Assembly: GCF_000372745.1 (NCBI RefSeq)
Contig: NZ_KB889691.1
Span: 150-64,149, forward strand
From: Embleya scabrispora DSM 41855
GTDB taxonomy: Bacteria; Actinomycetota; Actinomycetes; Streptomycetales; Streptomycetaceae
Direction of reading: 5' to 3'
DNA: 64,000 nt
Part shown: in pieces, positions 51,320-61,059 of the stretch
Layout: the number at the start of each line of letters is the position of its first letter
Position numbering within the stretch: the stretch's first letter is position 1
The notes under the pieces: model-generated
Seen by the model: the letters and a program-made list of their open reading frames with translations, nothing else
What the model was told of the DNA's origin: nothing
The model's database searches: none
Program-made: the position numbers and the translations under genes

Positions 51320-53332
51320 TCAGTCCCGGTTCGAGGGGTGGACCGTACCGGCGTAGCGGCGGGTGAACCCGTTCGCCGCCGCGACCGTGATGTCGTAGCG
51401 GCCGTGCGCGTCGGTCGGCCACGTCACGGTATCCCGGTCCCGGGCACCGACCCACTGCTCGCGGGCCGTTCCGCCGAAGTCGTTCGGCGTGACGGTGAAG
51501 CGCGCGTCGGTGTCGCCGTCGTTGCCCAACCGCAACTCCACCCGGGCCGCGTCGGGCCGGCGCCCGCTCAGCGTGGCCCGGACCGAGGGTATGGCGACGT
51601 CACGCTGCGGGTCGCGAACCACGGTGCCGGCGAAGCGCCCGACGAAGCCGTCCGCGCCGTGCACGCTGAAGTCGTAGGCGCCGTCGGTGCCGGCGGCGTC
51701 CCACACATAGGTCGCGTGCTTGCCCGGAGCCACGGTGAACGGGGTACCCGCGAACGGGAGCGCGATGTTGGGGAACACGGTGAAGTGATAGGTCACCGTG
51801 CCCTCGTTGGCCAGCGTGCACTCCACCCGGCCGGTCCTGCGGTCGACGGTGACATCCGCCCAGGGGCGGTACGGCAGCGGCCGGTGCGGTCGGTAGCCGG
51901 GTTCCTGGGTGGGCACCTGCTGGGCGCCGGCCGCCGGGAGCTTGACGCCGGGCAGCGCCTTGGCCGCATCCGCCTTGGCGATCAGCGGGTTGGTGTCGGG
52001 CAGGACCGGGATGGTGTAGTCGGGCCGGGTGAAGTCGAAGCAGGAGGTGAGGTCACCGCAGACCGCGCGACGCCACGCGGAGATGTTGGGTTCGTTCACC
52101 CCGGTCACCGTCTCCAGGAAGCGCAGTACCGAAGTGTGATCGGCCACCTGGGAGTTGACATGCCCGCCGCGGCTCCAGGGCGAGGCGATCCACAGCGGTA
52201 CGCGCGAGCCGAGGCCGATCGGCCGTCCTCCGACGAACTCCTCGGGGGTGCCCGGCTCGGGCATCGGCGGCACCACGTGGTCGAAGTAGCCGTCGTTCTC
52301 GTCGTACATCAGCAGGAACACGGTGTGCTTCCACACCTCGGGGTTGGCGAACATCGATTGCAGCGCTGTGTTCACCCAGTGCGCACCGTAGTTGGGCCCG
52401 GCGTCCGGGTGCTCGCAGAACAGATAGGGCGCGACCAGCCAGGAGACGGTGGGCAGCGTGCCGTCCTTGCAGTGCGCGTCGAACGCGGTCAGGTCCCACT
52501 TGGTCATCGCGTTGATGTAACGCGGGTCGTCCTTGGGGAAGTTGTGGAACTGCTTGAAGTAGGACAGACCGTTGTCGTCGTAGTCGCCGTAGCGGTCGTC
52601 CTTGCTCGGGTTGTGGTAGACGCGCCAGCTCACCCCGGCGGCGGACAGCCGCTCGGCGTAGGTGGTCCAGTCGGCGACCGGATTGTCGGTGACGGGGGTG
52701 TTGTCGATCCACGGACCGGTGGTGCCGTCCCGGCCGGGTCCGGCGGTGCCCGACCACAGGTAGAGCCGGTTCGGGTCGGTGGGGCCGTTGAGTGAGGTGA
52801 AGTAGGCGTCGCACACGGTGAACGCGTCGGCGAGGGCGTACTGGTACGGGATGTCCTCGCGGGTGAAGTAGCCCATCGAGCGTTCACCCTTGGCCGCGAC
52901 CCAGCGGTTCTGCGCGCCGTTGTTGACCGCGGTGTGGCCGGTGCTCCAGTCGTGCGGGAGGCCGCCGGCGTTCTGCGCGTTGTACTTGGTGGAGTCCATC
53001 CGATACGGCAACAGGTAGCCGCCGTCGGTGCGGCCGGGGTGCGGCTGGCGGAACACGTCGTCGCCGCCCGGCAGCACCAGGCCCTGGCGATCGGCGAAGC
53101 CGCGCACACCCGCGAGGGTGCCGAAGTAGTGGTCGAAGCTGCGGTTCTCCTGCATCAGGATCACCACGTGCCGAACGTCCTTGACGCTGCCGGGGTTCGG
53201 CCGGCGTGCGGCGTCCGCGGCGGGGTCCGGTGTCGGGTCCGCGTGGGCGGGGGTCGCGGTGAGGCCCACCGCGCCGGCCGCGCCGACGGCGGCGGAGGCG
53301 CCCACGAAGGAGCGGCGGCTGAACTCGGTCAT
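51320..53332 (-). CDS. Tat-exported phospholipase C (phosphoesterase family)
   Basis: Secreted non-haemolytic-type phospholipase C of 670 residues. The N-terminus EFSRRSFVGASAAVG is a twin-arginine signal followed by AHADP, a good cleavage site. The phosphoesterase domain shows VVILMQENRSFDHYFGTL, with metal-binding Glu-Asn, then NGPTDPNRLYLWSGTAG, FLLMYDENDGYFDHVVPP and RVPLWIASPWSRGG. Two C-terminal domains of ~100 residues each (DUF756-type repeats) follow, for example near LANEGTVTYHFTVFP and LRLGNDGDTDARFTV. The gene lies 38 bp after an endonuclease/phosphatase-fold gene and is probably co-transcribed. Phosphate scavenging from phospholipids is the expected role. Confidence 0.93.
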   Translation of the reverse strand: MTEFSRRSFVGASAAVGAAGAVGLTATPAHADPTPDPAADAARRPNPGSVKDVRHVVILMQENRSFDHYFGTLAGVRGFADRQGLVLPGGDDVFRQPHPGRTDGGYLLPYRMDSTKYNAQNAGGLPHDWSTGHTAVNNGAQNRWVAAKGERSMGYFTREDIPYQYALADAFTVCDAYFTSLNGPTDPNRLYLWSGTAGPGRDGTTGPWIDNTPVTDNPVADWTTYAERLSAAGVSWRVYHNPSKDDRYGDYDDNGLSYFKQFHNFPKDDPRYINAMTKWDLTAFDAHCKDGTLPTVSWLVAPYLFCEHPDAGPNYGAHWVNTALQSMFANPEVWKHTVFLLMYDENDGYFDHVVPPMPEPGTPEEFVGGRPIGLGSRVPLWIASPWSRGGHVNSQVADHTSVLRFLETVTGVNEPNISAWRRAVCGDLTSCFDFTRPDYTIPVLPDTNPLIAKADAAKALPGVKLPAAGAQQVPTQEPGYRPHRPLPYRPWADVTVDRRTGRVECTLANEGTVTYHFTVFPNIALPFAGTPFTVAPGKHATYVWDAAGTDGAYDFSVHGADGFVGRFAGTVVRDPQRDVAIPSVRATLSGRRPDAARVELRLGNDGDTDARFTVTPNDFGGTAREQWVGARDRDTVTWPTDAHGRYDITVAAANGFTRRYAGTVHPSNRD

Positions 53333-53370
53333 GACGAACCGACCTTTCGAGGAGGGGAGGTGACGGGCAG

Positions 53371-54807
53371 TCAGGCGCGCAGCGTGAAGGTGGCGACGGC
53401 GGCGGCGTGGTCGCTGGGCCAGCCGTTCCCGGCGGTGCCCGGGATCGGCTTGGGCCAGCCGGTGACCAGGCTGTGCGCCTCCTCGGCGGACAGCGGGCCG
53501 GCGGTGTGCAGCGCGTCGATGCGGTCCTGCGGCTGGGAGGGGTCCACCGGCGACCAGGTGTTGCCGGGCTCACGGGCCGGGTCGTGGTGCCGGTCGCGGA
53601 ACACGTCGGCCAGTCGGGCCTGTTCGAGCAGTTGGGTGACTGGCCAGCGCACCGGTCCGGACGTCCCGTGGGCGCCGGCGGTGCGGGCGGTCCAGTCCAG
53701 GTGCGAAGGCGAGGCGAGGGCGCCCGCGAGCAGCACCGGGGTGTCCCGAGCCGCGCGCAGGTCCGGCTCCATCGCCGCGACCAGCGTCCGAGCCTGGCCG
53801 TAGCGCAGGCTCGCCCGTTCGGCCGCCTCGGCCTGCGCGGGCGTACGGCCTCGGCGAATCCCGGTCGGCCCGTAGTCCCCCTCGTCCAGGCGCGCGGTCC
53901 ACACTCGGACGGCGCGCACCCCGGGAGCCCGCACGGTGGCCGCGACCGCAGGCAGCTCGGCGCTCGCGGGGCGCGGATCGGTGAGCGGATGCCGGCTGAT
54001 CAGCGCGAGCCCGGCCGGGTCCTCGTACACCGCCCAACCCAGCGCCTCGGCCACCGACTTGCCCAGGACACCGCCGGTGTCCTGCAACGCCAGCACATCC
54101 AGATCCTGGGACAGCGCGAGCCGCAACAACTTGGTCACCGCGCCGTCCACGTGCTTGCCCGCGTCCCAGGCGTCGAGGCCGGCGACCTTGAGTTTGGCGC
54201 TTCGCGCGTTGCGCCGGACCGGTACCTGCACCGTGAGCTGCGAGGTGGCACCGGTCGCGCCGTCTCGGCCCTCGACCACGAGTACGCCCGGTCGGCGCGC
54301 GCCGCCGCGCGGGGCCTTGGCGGTGACGACGCCGTCGGCACCGACGCCGAGCCAACCGTCACCGCCTCGGGCACGGAAGGTGACGCCCTGGCCGGACTGT
54401 TGCCCGTTCGACGCGGTCCACAGGCCGGCCAGGCGCACGATCGAGGTCTCCCCCGGGGCGACGGCCGCGCCGGTGACGGTGTCCACCGCGAAACGGGGCC
54501 GGGGCGGCACCGGCCGCACCGCGAAAGTGAACGGCGCGGTCTGCGCGAGGATCGCGTAACCGTCCTTGGCCAACAGGTAGGCGGTGTAGGGCCCATCCGT
54601 GAGCCCCTGCGTCTCGATGGTCACCTCACCCTCGGCGGCGGTGACGTACTTCCAGGCCAACGACCCCCCGTCACCCGGCTGCCGAGCCCCGTCGTACACC
54701 CCCACCCAGTTCTTCGCATGCGGCACATCGGTGGCGAACCGAAAGGTCAGCTGATCACCTTCCTTGGGCACGGTGGGACGCAGAAGAGTGAGCGAACTCC
54801 CCGACAT
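53371..54807 (-). CDS. Endonuclease/exonuclease/phosphatase-fold protein with N-terminal beta domain
   Basis: 478-residue protein. The first ~110 residues form an immunoglobulin-like domain (KEGDQLTFRFATDVPHAKN, WVGVYDGARQPGDGGS, GPYTAYLLAKDGYAIL) as found in front of actinomycete phosphoesterases. A linker domain follows. The C-terminal EEP-like domain has LSQDLDVLALQDTGG, LALISRHPLTDPRPA, DTPVLLAGALASPSH and GWPSDHAAAVATF, where SDH is the catalytic His motif. LQDT in place of LQEV and GALAS in place of GDFN mean some catalytic residues differ. No signal peptide is seen. AAAGGAA precedes the ATG at 54807. Upstream partner of phospholipase C. Confidence 0.8.
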   Translation of the reverse strand: MSGSSLTLLRPTVPKEGDQLTFRFATDVPHAKNWVGVYDGARQPGDGGSLAWKYVTAAEGEVTIETQGLTDGPYTAYLLAKDGYAILAQTAPFTFAVRPVPPRPRFAVDTVTGAAVAPGETSIVRLAGLWTASNGQQSGQGVTFRARGGDGWLGVGADGVVTAKAPRGGARRPGVLVVEGRDGATGATSQLTVQVPVRRNARSAKLKVAGLDAWDAGKHVDGAVTKLLRLALSQDLDVLALQDTGGVLGKSVAEALGWAVYEDPAGLALISRHPLTDPRPASAELPAVAATVRAPGVRAVRVWTARLDEGDYGPTGIRRGRTPAQAEAAERASLRYGQARTLVAAMEPDLRAARDTPVLLAGALASPSHLDWTARTAGAHGTSGPVRWPVTQLLEQARLADVFRDRHHDPAREPGNTWSPVDPSQPQDRIDALHTAGPLSAEEAHSLVTGWPKPIPGTAGNGWPSDHAAAVATFTLRA

Positions 54808-55040
54808 ATGGTCGATTCCTTTCCGAAACGGGGGCGGCATCGCAGGTATCGGCGATGCCGCGGACAGGGGTATGCGGCCCCCGAGGCGGGAGCCGAGTCG
54901 CAAAGCCTGCGACTGCGAGGTGAGTCAGCCGGCGCACGTCGCGGTCGCCGGGCTCGCGCTTCCGACGCACGGGCGCGGGCGCGCGGGGGCATCGGAACGT
55001 GTGCGTGAGCGCGCGGTCGTGGCCGTGTGGATGCGTGGGC

Positions 55041-55100
55041 GTGAGCGGTTGGCCGCGTGGGCTTGGGCACTTGAGCGGTCGGCCGGGTCGGTTCGGGCGC
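55041..55100. repeat. Imperfect 30-bp tandem repeat
   Basis: Two adjacent 30-bp units, each starting TGAGCGGTYGGCCG, match at 24 of 30 positions. Looser copies extend on both sides within a repetitive stretch. Confidence 0.7.
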
Positions 55101-55984
55101 TTGGCCGCGCGGGCGCCCGGACTCGTGGCAGCGTGGCGGCGAGCGGGGTGTGGCCGAGGTGTTCGGCACCCGCGAGGGCCGCGCCCGGCTGCTCGACGTG
55201 GAGGCGGACTCGGGACCTGGGGTCATGACCGGCGGCGGGGCCGACGGCGATCGGGGTGCTGCGGCCACGGGAGGTGGGCACGGAAATGCTCCAGGCGGAA
55301 GTCGAGTTGTCTGTACAACTCGGCTCAGTAGGCCGGCATCCGATGTCCGGAGCGTGAACACACGCGCACCGCCGGGCAAGCTTCACGGGAAGAGCCGGCG
55401 CATCCGACAGCGGCCAGGCCACTCACCATCACCCTCGACGGCGAGACCACGGCCGAGGGCCTGACAATGACGAACCCGACGACCCGAGCGAGCAGTCGAC
55501 GCCCGCGTTGCCGACCGGCCACGACGGACATACGCGAGGCAACCCGGACCGATATCCGGGATCCGGGTGGCCGACAACCGTCGGACCGCCGCCCCGGAAC
55601 GGTCGGCGGGCCGAGCCCGGAAGGCCAACGTGCACCGCTCCCGCCGACGGCGCCGCCGAAAGCCTCGCCACCCGGGTGCGAGGCCGGCCCCCGCCCGCCA
55701 CGCGGAAGTCGCGAACCGGCACACAGGGCGACGAACCCAACCCATACGGCCACATCACCCAAGGCGCCTCCACCCACCGACGAAGCCACCACTTCGAGAA
55801 TGCGCGGCACCGGCCGGCCTGTGCCGACGGCCGGGCGCCGGCCGGCGAGGCCGCTCCCGAGACGCGTCGAGGTCCCGCGCAAGGTGGTCGAGCGCAACCT
55901 TTTTCGCGCCACGGCCTCTCGAGCCACCGCGACACCTTCGGCGTGGGCGTCTTCCGGTCGGGCCTGCCCCACCCGAGCCTCGGC

Positions 55985-56013
55985 TTGTCAAGTCTCCTAC
56001 GGAGAGTTATAAG
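55985..56013 (+). promoter_or_regulatory. Near-consensus housekeeping-type promoter
   Basis: -35 TTGTCA (55985-55990), 17-bp spacer, -10 TATAAG (56008-56013). This is the best sigma70-like match I found in the window. The next gene on this strand is the DUF2267 protein, about 250 bp on. Confidence 0.75.
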
Positions 56014-56267
56014 GTTGGGAGCACCTCTTGCGCACGGGCCCGCTCCGTGGCCCCGGAAAAATGGCGCGCGGCTCGAAGAAAACGCGCGGCAGCGGAGCGC
56101 GACGGGCCTTTGCCGGCGCAAAGGTCGATGCGGCCGGCCACACCGGCGTTCCGAGGCTGCCCGTCCCGGTCGTCGAACCGGTACGCCGCCCGCCCTCCGA
56201 TCGAGGCCGTCCCGCCCGAGCCCGCCCCGATCGCCTTCAACGCAAGACGGAAGAAGGGCCGATACAG

Positions 56268-56690
56268 ATGCCGATGCGATGGGAATCCTTCCTCGCGGCA
56301 GTCCAGGAGCGGGGCGAATACTCCTCCCCCGAGGAGGCGGAACGAGCCGTCAGGGTCGTCCTGGCCCTCCTGGGCGCACACCTGGTCGGAGGCGAAAGCG
56401 CCGAACTGGCCGCCCGGCTCCCCGACACCTGCGCCCTCGTGCTGCTCAACCCGCTCCCCGCGCACGAACCGCTCAGCGCCGACCGATTCGTCCGTGCCAC
56501 CGGCGCGTGGATCGAGGGAGCCACCGACGAGACCGCGAAATGGGACGTCGGGGCGGTACTCAGCGTCGTGGCCGACGCCACCGACGAAAACCTGATGAAC
56601 CGCCTGCTCCTACAACTGCCACCGGGCTACGACCTCCTTTTCGGCCGCCCAACGACGTTGACCCGCCGAGAGCGGAGAACGGCGACGTAA
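56268..56690 (+). CDS. DUF2267 domain protein
   Basis: 140-residue cytoplasmic protein of the DUF2267 type, function unknown. MRWESFLAAVQERGEYSSP is the usual opening, followed by EAERAVRVVLALLGAHLVG and AELAARLPDTCALVLLNPL, with a second weaker helical repeat later (KWDVGAVLSVVADAT). The ATG at 56268 has AAGAAGGG 9 bp upstream; the frame is open further left but reads Arg/Pro-rich sequence that is unlikely to be protein. The C-terminal TLTRRERRTAT abuts the broken HAD gene and may mark a deletion boundary. It is probably driven by the strong promoter at 55985. Confidence 0.78.
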   Translation: MPMRWESFLAAVQERGEYSSPEEAERAVRVVLALLGAHLVGGESAELAARLPDTCALVLLNPLPAHEPLSADRFVRATGAWIEGATDETAKWDVGAVLSVVADATDENLMNRLLLQLPPGYDLLFGRPTTLTRRERRTAT

Positions 56691-56691
56691 C

Positions 56692-57272
56692 CGAAAGACG
56701 ACCCCGGCCGCCGCCGCCTTCGCCCCGACCCGCCTGCTCCCGGCGATCACCGGACGGATCACGGACGGGCAATGGCGAGCCGCCGTCACCGCCGACCTCG
56801 CCGCCGGCCGCGGGTCGACGGCACGCGCGAGTGCCGCCGTGGCCGCTTGGTCCGACATCCGGCCGACCGTCGACCGGGGCGTCGTCGCCCTGCTCCACCG
56901 GGTTCGCGCGGTCGCCGCCGTGGCCCCGGTCTCCACCGCGACCACCAGACTGGAGTGGGATCTCGCCCGACAGGGTCCGGCCGACCTCGCCGACTCGATC
57001 GTGAACACCGCGCGCATCGGCGTCGCCGAACCGGATGCTCGGGTTTATCGCATCGCCGCTGCGAGCGTCGGCGCCGCACCGCACCGCTGCCGTTCGTGGA
57101 CGACACGGAGGCCAACGTCACGGCAGCTCGCGAGGTCGGGATGGCCGCCGTGCACTACCGACGCCTCGAAGACCTCCGTAGGGCACTCGCCCCGCTCCTG
57201 CGGCCGTCGGAAGACGAACGCACCACCCCGCCCGGCCGCCCACTCCGACAGGACGCCATCGAATCGCCCTGA
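56692..57272 (+). pseudogene. Broken HAD-superfamily hydrolase
   Basis: In one frame the sequence reads FAPTRLLPAITGRITDGQW and TATTRLEWDLARQGPADLA, then ARIGVAEPDARVYRIAAASV, the cap and middle part of a haloacid-dehalogenase-type hydrolase. After GAAPHRC the frame must shift once near 57091, where a single missing base turns CTG into CG. It then continues FVDDTEANVTAAREVGMAA and VHYRRLEDLRRALAPLL, the C-terminal acidic motif. The N-terminal motif with the nucleophile Asp is absent, no start codon is usable, and a stop lies just upstream. Truncation plus frameshift make it a pseudogene. Confidence 0.85.
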
Positions 57273-57446
57273 TCCCGGCGTGACGCCCACGCGTCGCTCC
57301 CGCCGAGACATCCGAGCACACCACGACGAGTCACCACCCGTCGGTCCCCGCAGGCCACGCACGCACCCGAGTTCCACCGGCAGCAGCCGAGCCGCCGCTA
57401 CCAAGCCCCTCGGCCCCGAACCCCGAGGTCGGCCCGACCCCCGTAT

Positions 57447-58127
57447 TCACTCCGGGAGTTCCACCCCGTCCGCCGATCCCGGCTTGTGCGCCAAGAAGAC
57501 GGCATTGCGCCGCTTCACCCCGTCGCCGGGCTCGCATTCCAACCGCGCGGTGACGACGAGTCCGGCCTGCCCCAGCAGGTCGACGATCCGATCGGCCGGT
57601 GGGAAGTAGGACTCGTAGGAGACCGGGTGGCCCCCGTAAGCGCTGGTCGGACGCACATGCTCGTCGTCCCCGACATAGTCGCCCAGCATGAGCCAACCAC
57701 CGGGCGCAAGCACGCGACGGAACTCGGCGAATACCACCGGCAACCACTCCGGCGGTGTGTGGTGGACGACGAAGTAGCTGAGAATGCCGCCGAGTTCATC
57801 GTCCGCCGACTCCAGCGCGGTCATCGATCCCACGGCAAACCGCAGGTCTGGATAAGCCCTTCGGGCCGACTCGATCATCTTCGGCGACAGATCGACGCCG
57901 AAGGCGGCCGACCCCAACGAGGCCAGGTACGCGGTCACCCGGCCCGGCCCGCAGCCCAGATCCGCGACCGGCCCAAGGTCCGCCACCCGCACGAGTTCGG
58001 CGAACGCACCGAACATCGAGCGCGACAACGGATCCAGCTCCGCCGGAGACTTCACGAGCCGGGCATAGTCGGCGCAAACGGTGTCGTACGACCGCCGAAC
58101 CGCAGCCAGGTAGGACGGCTCGACCAT
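57447..58127 (-). CDS. Class I SAM-dependent methyltransferase
   Basis: 226-residue methyltransferase of the UbiE/Methyltransf_11 kind. The SAM site is VADLGCGPGRVTAYLASLG, followed by FGVDLSPKMIESARRAYPD (motif II), LGGILSYFVVHHTPPEWL (motif for substrate side) and VLAPGGWLMLGDYVG. GAGGGGG lies 8 bp before the ATG at 58127. A small-molecule substrate is likely, but nothing adjacent identifies it. It is divergent from the SAV2177-type methyltransferase gene. Confidence 0.9.
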   Translation of the reverse strand: MVEPSYLAAVRRSYDTVCADYARLVKSPAELDPLSRSMFGAFAELVRVADLGPVADLGCGPGRVTAYLASLGSAAFGVDLSPKMIESARRAYPDLRFAVGSMTALESADDELGGILSYFVVHHTPPEWLPVVFAEFRRVLAPGGWLMLGDYVGDDEHVRPTSAYGGHPVSYESYFPPADRIVDLLGQAGLVVTARLECEPGDGVKRRNAVFLAHKPGSADGVELPE

Positions 58128-58325
58128 CCGAACAACCCCCTCGATCAACGCGACATCACAGCCCGTAACCCTAACCATCGACACCGACGGACCCCGGGCT
58201 CCCCCGGACACCTCCCGGACCTTCGGACACCGTCGAACGCCGATTCGCCGCGCGGTGGCCCGAACAGCCGCCGGCCGCAGTAGTCTCGGCGGGTCCGTGG
58301 AAGTGCTTGTCCGAAGGGTGAGCCT

Positions 58326-59192
58326 GTGACATCGATATCGAACAGCGACGAGGACGCCTGGCGGTTGCCGCGTCTGGACGAGGTCGCGTCGGAATCCGCA
58401 GCCGTCCGGATCGATACGAGCATCCCGCACACCGCACGGATCTACGACTATCTGCTGGGCGGCAAAAGCAACTTCGCCGTGGACCGCGCGGCGGCCGAAC
58501 ACATCCTGGCCGCGATCCCGGACCTGCCCACCACCCTCCGGCTCAACCGGCTCTTCCTGCAGCGCAGCGTGCGATACGCCGCACGGCGCGGCATCCGCCA
58601 GTTCCTGGACATCGGGACCGGCATCCCCACCGGCGGGAACACCCATGAGGCGGCCCACCAGGTCGCGCCGGACGCACGGGTGGCGTATGTGGACAACGAC
58701 CCCATCGTGCTCGTCCACGGTCGGGCCTTGATGACCGACGACGGCCCGGGGCGGACCACCTTCACCCAGGCCGACCTGCGCGACCCGAAGGCGATCCTGA
58801 CCGCGCCCGAGGTACTGGAGGTGATCGACTTCACCGAGCCGGTCGCGGTGATGCTGGTCGCCATCCTGCACTTCATCAAGGACGAGGAGAACCCGGCCGA
58901 GATCGTCGCGACGCTGCGCGACGCCCTCGCGCCGGGCAGCATGCTCATCCTGTCGCACGCCTCCTCGGACGCCGACCCCGCCCGCGGCCAGGCTGGAGCG
59001 GCCGGCTGGAAGAACGCCTCCGCCGAGATGACGATGCGCGGCTACGATCGTGTCCTGGCCTTCTTCGACGGCTTCGAACTGGTCGAACCACCCGGCATCC
59101 GCCCGCACTGGAACCCGGACAACGAGCCCGAGGACGCCCTGGATTCCGTCGAGAACGTGTGGGGTTACGGCGGCGTCGGCACCCTGCGCTGA
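58326..59192 (+). CDS. SAM-dependent methyltransferase, SAV2177 (DUF574) family
   Basis: 288-residue second member of this actinomycete family in the window (the other is at 14.6 kb). Hallmarks: IPHTARIYDYLLGGKSNFA, RQFLDIGTGIPTGGNTHEA, VAYVDNDPIVLVHGRALM and VAVMLVAILHFIKDEENPA. The GTG start follows AAGGGTGAG. It shares the same order of blocks with the first copy but is clearly diverged, so it is not a recent duplicate. Methyl acceptor unknown. Confidence 0.9.
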   Translation: MTSISNSDEDAWRLPRLDEVASESAAVRIDTSIPHTARIYDYLLGGKSNFAVDRAAAEHILAAIPDLPTTLRLNRLFLQRSVRYAARRGIRQFLDIGTGIPTGGNTHEAAHQVAPDARVAYVDNDPIVLVHGRALMTDDGPGRTTFTQADLRDPKAILTAPEVLEVIDFTEPVAVMLVAILHFIKDEENPAEIVATLRDALAPGSMLILSHASSDADPARGQAGAAGWKNASAEMTMRGYDRVLAFFDGFELVEPPGIRPHWNPDNEPEDALDSVENVWGYGGVGTLR

Positions 59193-59301
59193 GTCGGCCG
59201 AACGCAGCCGAAGGCCGCTCGGCACCGCCGATCCGGGCCCGTCGACCACACGCGGATCGACGGGCCCGAAGGCCCGCCGCCCCGAACGTCGGCCGCTGCG
59301 C

Positions 59302-60747
59302 TCAGCCCCCGGCGACCCCGGTCGGCCACGGCGCCAACCCCGGCCACGGCGCGGCCTCCTCCAACTGCGCCGCCACTCGCAGTAGTTCCGCCTCGGCCCC
59401 CAGTCGGCCGGTGAGCTGGATCGCCACCGGCAGGCCCGCCTCGTCGAAGCCCGCCGGCACGCTCGCCGCCGGCAGCCCGGAGACGTTGAACACCGACGTG
59501 AACCAGGTCATCTTCGCGGCGTGCGCGTACATGCTCGCCGGGTCGCTCGTGTCCAGGACCCCGAGTTCGGGTACCGCGACACCCAACGTCGGGCTCAGCC
59601 AGATGTCGTGCGTATCGAAGAACGGCGCCACCTGACGGCCGATCCGCACCACGGTCTGCAGCGCTCGAACCAGATCCTGACCACGCATCGCGGCCGTGTG
59701 CTCGTGGATGACCCGGGTGAACGGTTCGAGGTCGTCCTCTCGCAACTCGCGGCCGAGCTCGGCGAGTCGGTCCTCGATCTGGGCGTGCGTGGCCGCCGCC
59801 ATCACCTGGGCGAGAGCCCGGCCGGTCGCCGGACCGTCCCATCTCGGCGCACCCTCCTCCACCCGGTGGCCGAGCTCTGCGAGCAGTGCCGCCGTGCGCT
59901 CGACCGCCCGAACGGCCGCCGGGTGGGCGGCTGTTCCGTCCACACTCGCGGTCGCGAAGCCGATCCGCAGCCGACCCGGCGCGGTGTCCAGCGCGGCCAG
60001 GAAGGAACCGGCGGCCGGCGTCGGCAACGAGGCGTACGGATCTCCGGGAAGCGGACCGGCGACGACATCGAGCAGCGCGGCGGAGTCGCGGACCGTACGG
60101 GTGACCGCGTGTGCGATCGCCAACGGGTAGGCCAGCGCGGACAGGCCGTGGTCGTCCGGGACGCGTCCGCGCGAGGGCTTGAGCCCGAACAGCCCGCAGC
60201 AGGCCGCCGGTATGCGAATCGAGCCGCCGCCGTCGTTGGCGTGCGCGGCGGGCAACATCCCGCCCGCGACGGCCGCCGCCGAACCGCCGGAGGAACCGCC
60301 CGTCGAATGGGTGGTCCGCCACGGGTTGTGCGACGGGCCGTGCAGGAGCGGCTCGGTACTGGCATTCTTCCCGAATTCGGGAGTATTGGTCTTGCCGACG
60401 ATCACCAGCCCGGCGCGGCGATAGCGGACGGCCAGTGCTCCGTCCTGCTCGGCGACCGCGTCGGCGAACAGCCGTGAGCCATGTGTGGTCACCATGCCCG
60501 CGACATCGCAGCCGAGATCCTTGACCGCGAACGGCACGCCCCGCAGCGGCCCGTCGGGCAACGTCCCCTCGGCCTCGGCACGAGCCGCCTCGAACCGTGT
60601 GGACACGAACGCGCGCAGCGCGGGGTCGCGCTCCTCGATTCGCTCGATCACCGCGTCGAGAATCTCGATCGGCTTGACCGCGCCCTGCCGCACCAGATCG
60701 GCCAGTCCCACCGCGTCGTTGTCGTCCAGCAGTTCACCGGTGCCCAT
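59302..60747 (-). CDS. Amidase (amidase-signature family)
   Basis: 481-residue hydrolase of amides. The Ser-cis-Ser-Lys triad is visible: Lys in [13 protein letters not shown], the cis-Ser in [17 protein letters not shown] and the nucleophile Ser in [30 protein letters not shown] is the usual sequence after the nucleophile. The N-terminal helix pair ([31 protein letters not shown]) is standard. The ATG at 60747 has GAGGC about 8 bp upstream. GatA was considered and rejected: there are no gatB/gatC neighbours and the C-terminus differs. The substrate is unknown. Confidence 0.92.
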   Translation of the reverse strand: MGTGELLDDNDAVGLADLVRQGAVKPIEILDAVIERIEERDPALRAFVSTRFEAARAEAEGTLPDGPLRGVPFAVKDLGCDVAGMVTTHGSRLFADAVAEQDGALAVRYRRAGLVIVGKTNTPEFGKNASTEPLLHGPSHNPWRTTHSTGGSSGGSAAAVAGGMLPAAHANDGGGSIRIPAACCGLFGLKPSRGRVPDDHGLSALAYPLAIAHAVTRTVRDSAALLDVVAGPLPGDPYASLPTPAAGSFLAALDTAPGRLRIGFATASVDGTAAHPAAVRAVERTAALLAELGHRVEEGAPRWDGPATGRALAQVMAAATHAQIEDRLAELGRELREDDLEPFTRVIHEHTAAMRGQDLVRALQTVVRIGRQVAPFFDTHDIWLSPTLGVAVPELGVLDTSDPASMYAHAAKMTWFTSVFNVSGLPAASVPAGFDEAGLPVAIQLTGRLGAEAELLRVAAQLEEAAPWPGLAPWPTGVAGG

Positions 60748-61059
60748 GGCCGTGCCTCGTTTCGCTCGACTCGATCGTCGAATGCATGATGCAGTCAAGC
60801 AATAGAGATGACAAGAACATCCCCGCCCCGAGCCTTCGCCCACCCCGACCACCATCGGCGGCCCAGGCACCCGAGCACCCCGACCACCGGCACGACAACC
60901 CGCCGCCGGGCCGCAACAGCGGCAGCGTCAACTGCTCGCGCTGCCGCGGCCCCCGACCCACCGACACGGCTCCCGCCGCGACGAAAATCGCGATTCGGGG
61001 AACGTGTCACCCCCGTTGTCTGTTGAAGAGCCGAGGACGACACAAGGAGAGTGGGACCG
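60748..61059. other. Intergenic region between divergent amidase and metallo-hydrolase genes
   Basis: 312 bp without a supported gene. The inverted repeat TGCAT-N-ATGCA near 60783-60793, about 40 bp upstream of the amidase start, is a possible operator. Confidence 0.45.

Larger units (their letters stand above)
54808..56267. other. 1.46-kb region without a supported gene
   Basis: Both strands were read; open frames here have compositions unlike proteins (runs of Arg/Pro/Ala) and no recognisable motif. The stretch 54960-55140 is repetitive and G/T-skewed on the + strand. A near-consensus rightward promoter lies near the right end (55985-56013). The leader from that promoter to the DUF2267 gene is about 250 bp. 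Confidence 0.55.

Noticed and set aside
54747..55379. Proline/arginine-rich 210-codon open frame on the minus strand
   Set aside because: The sequence is low-complexity from a repetitive DNA stretch, without a ribosome site or motif.
59302..60747. GatA subunit of Glu-tRNA(Gln) amidotransferase
   Set aside because: No gatC or gatB is adjacent, and the C-terminal half lacks the GatA pattern. A general amidase is the safer call.
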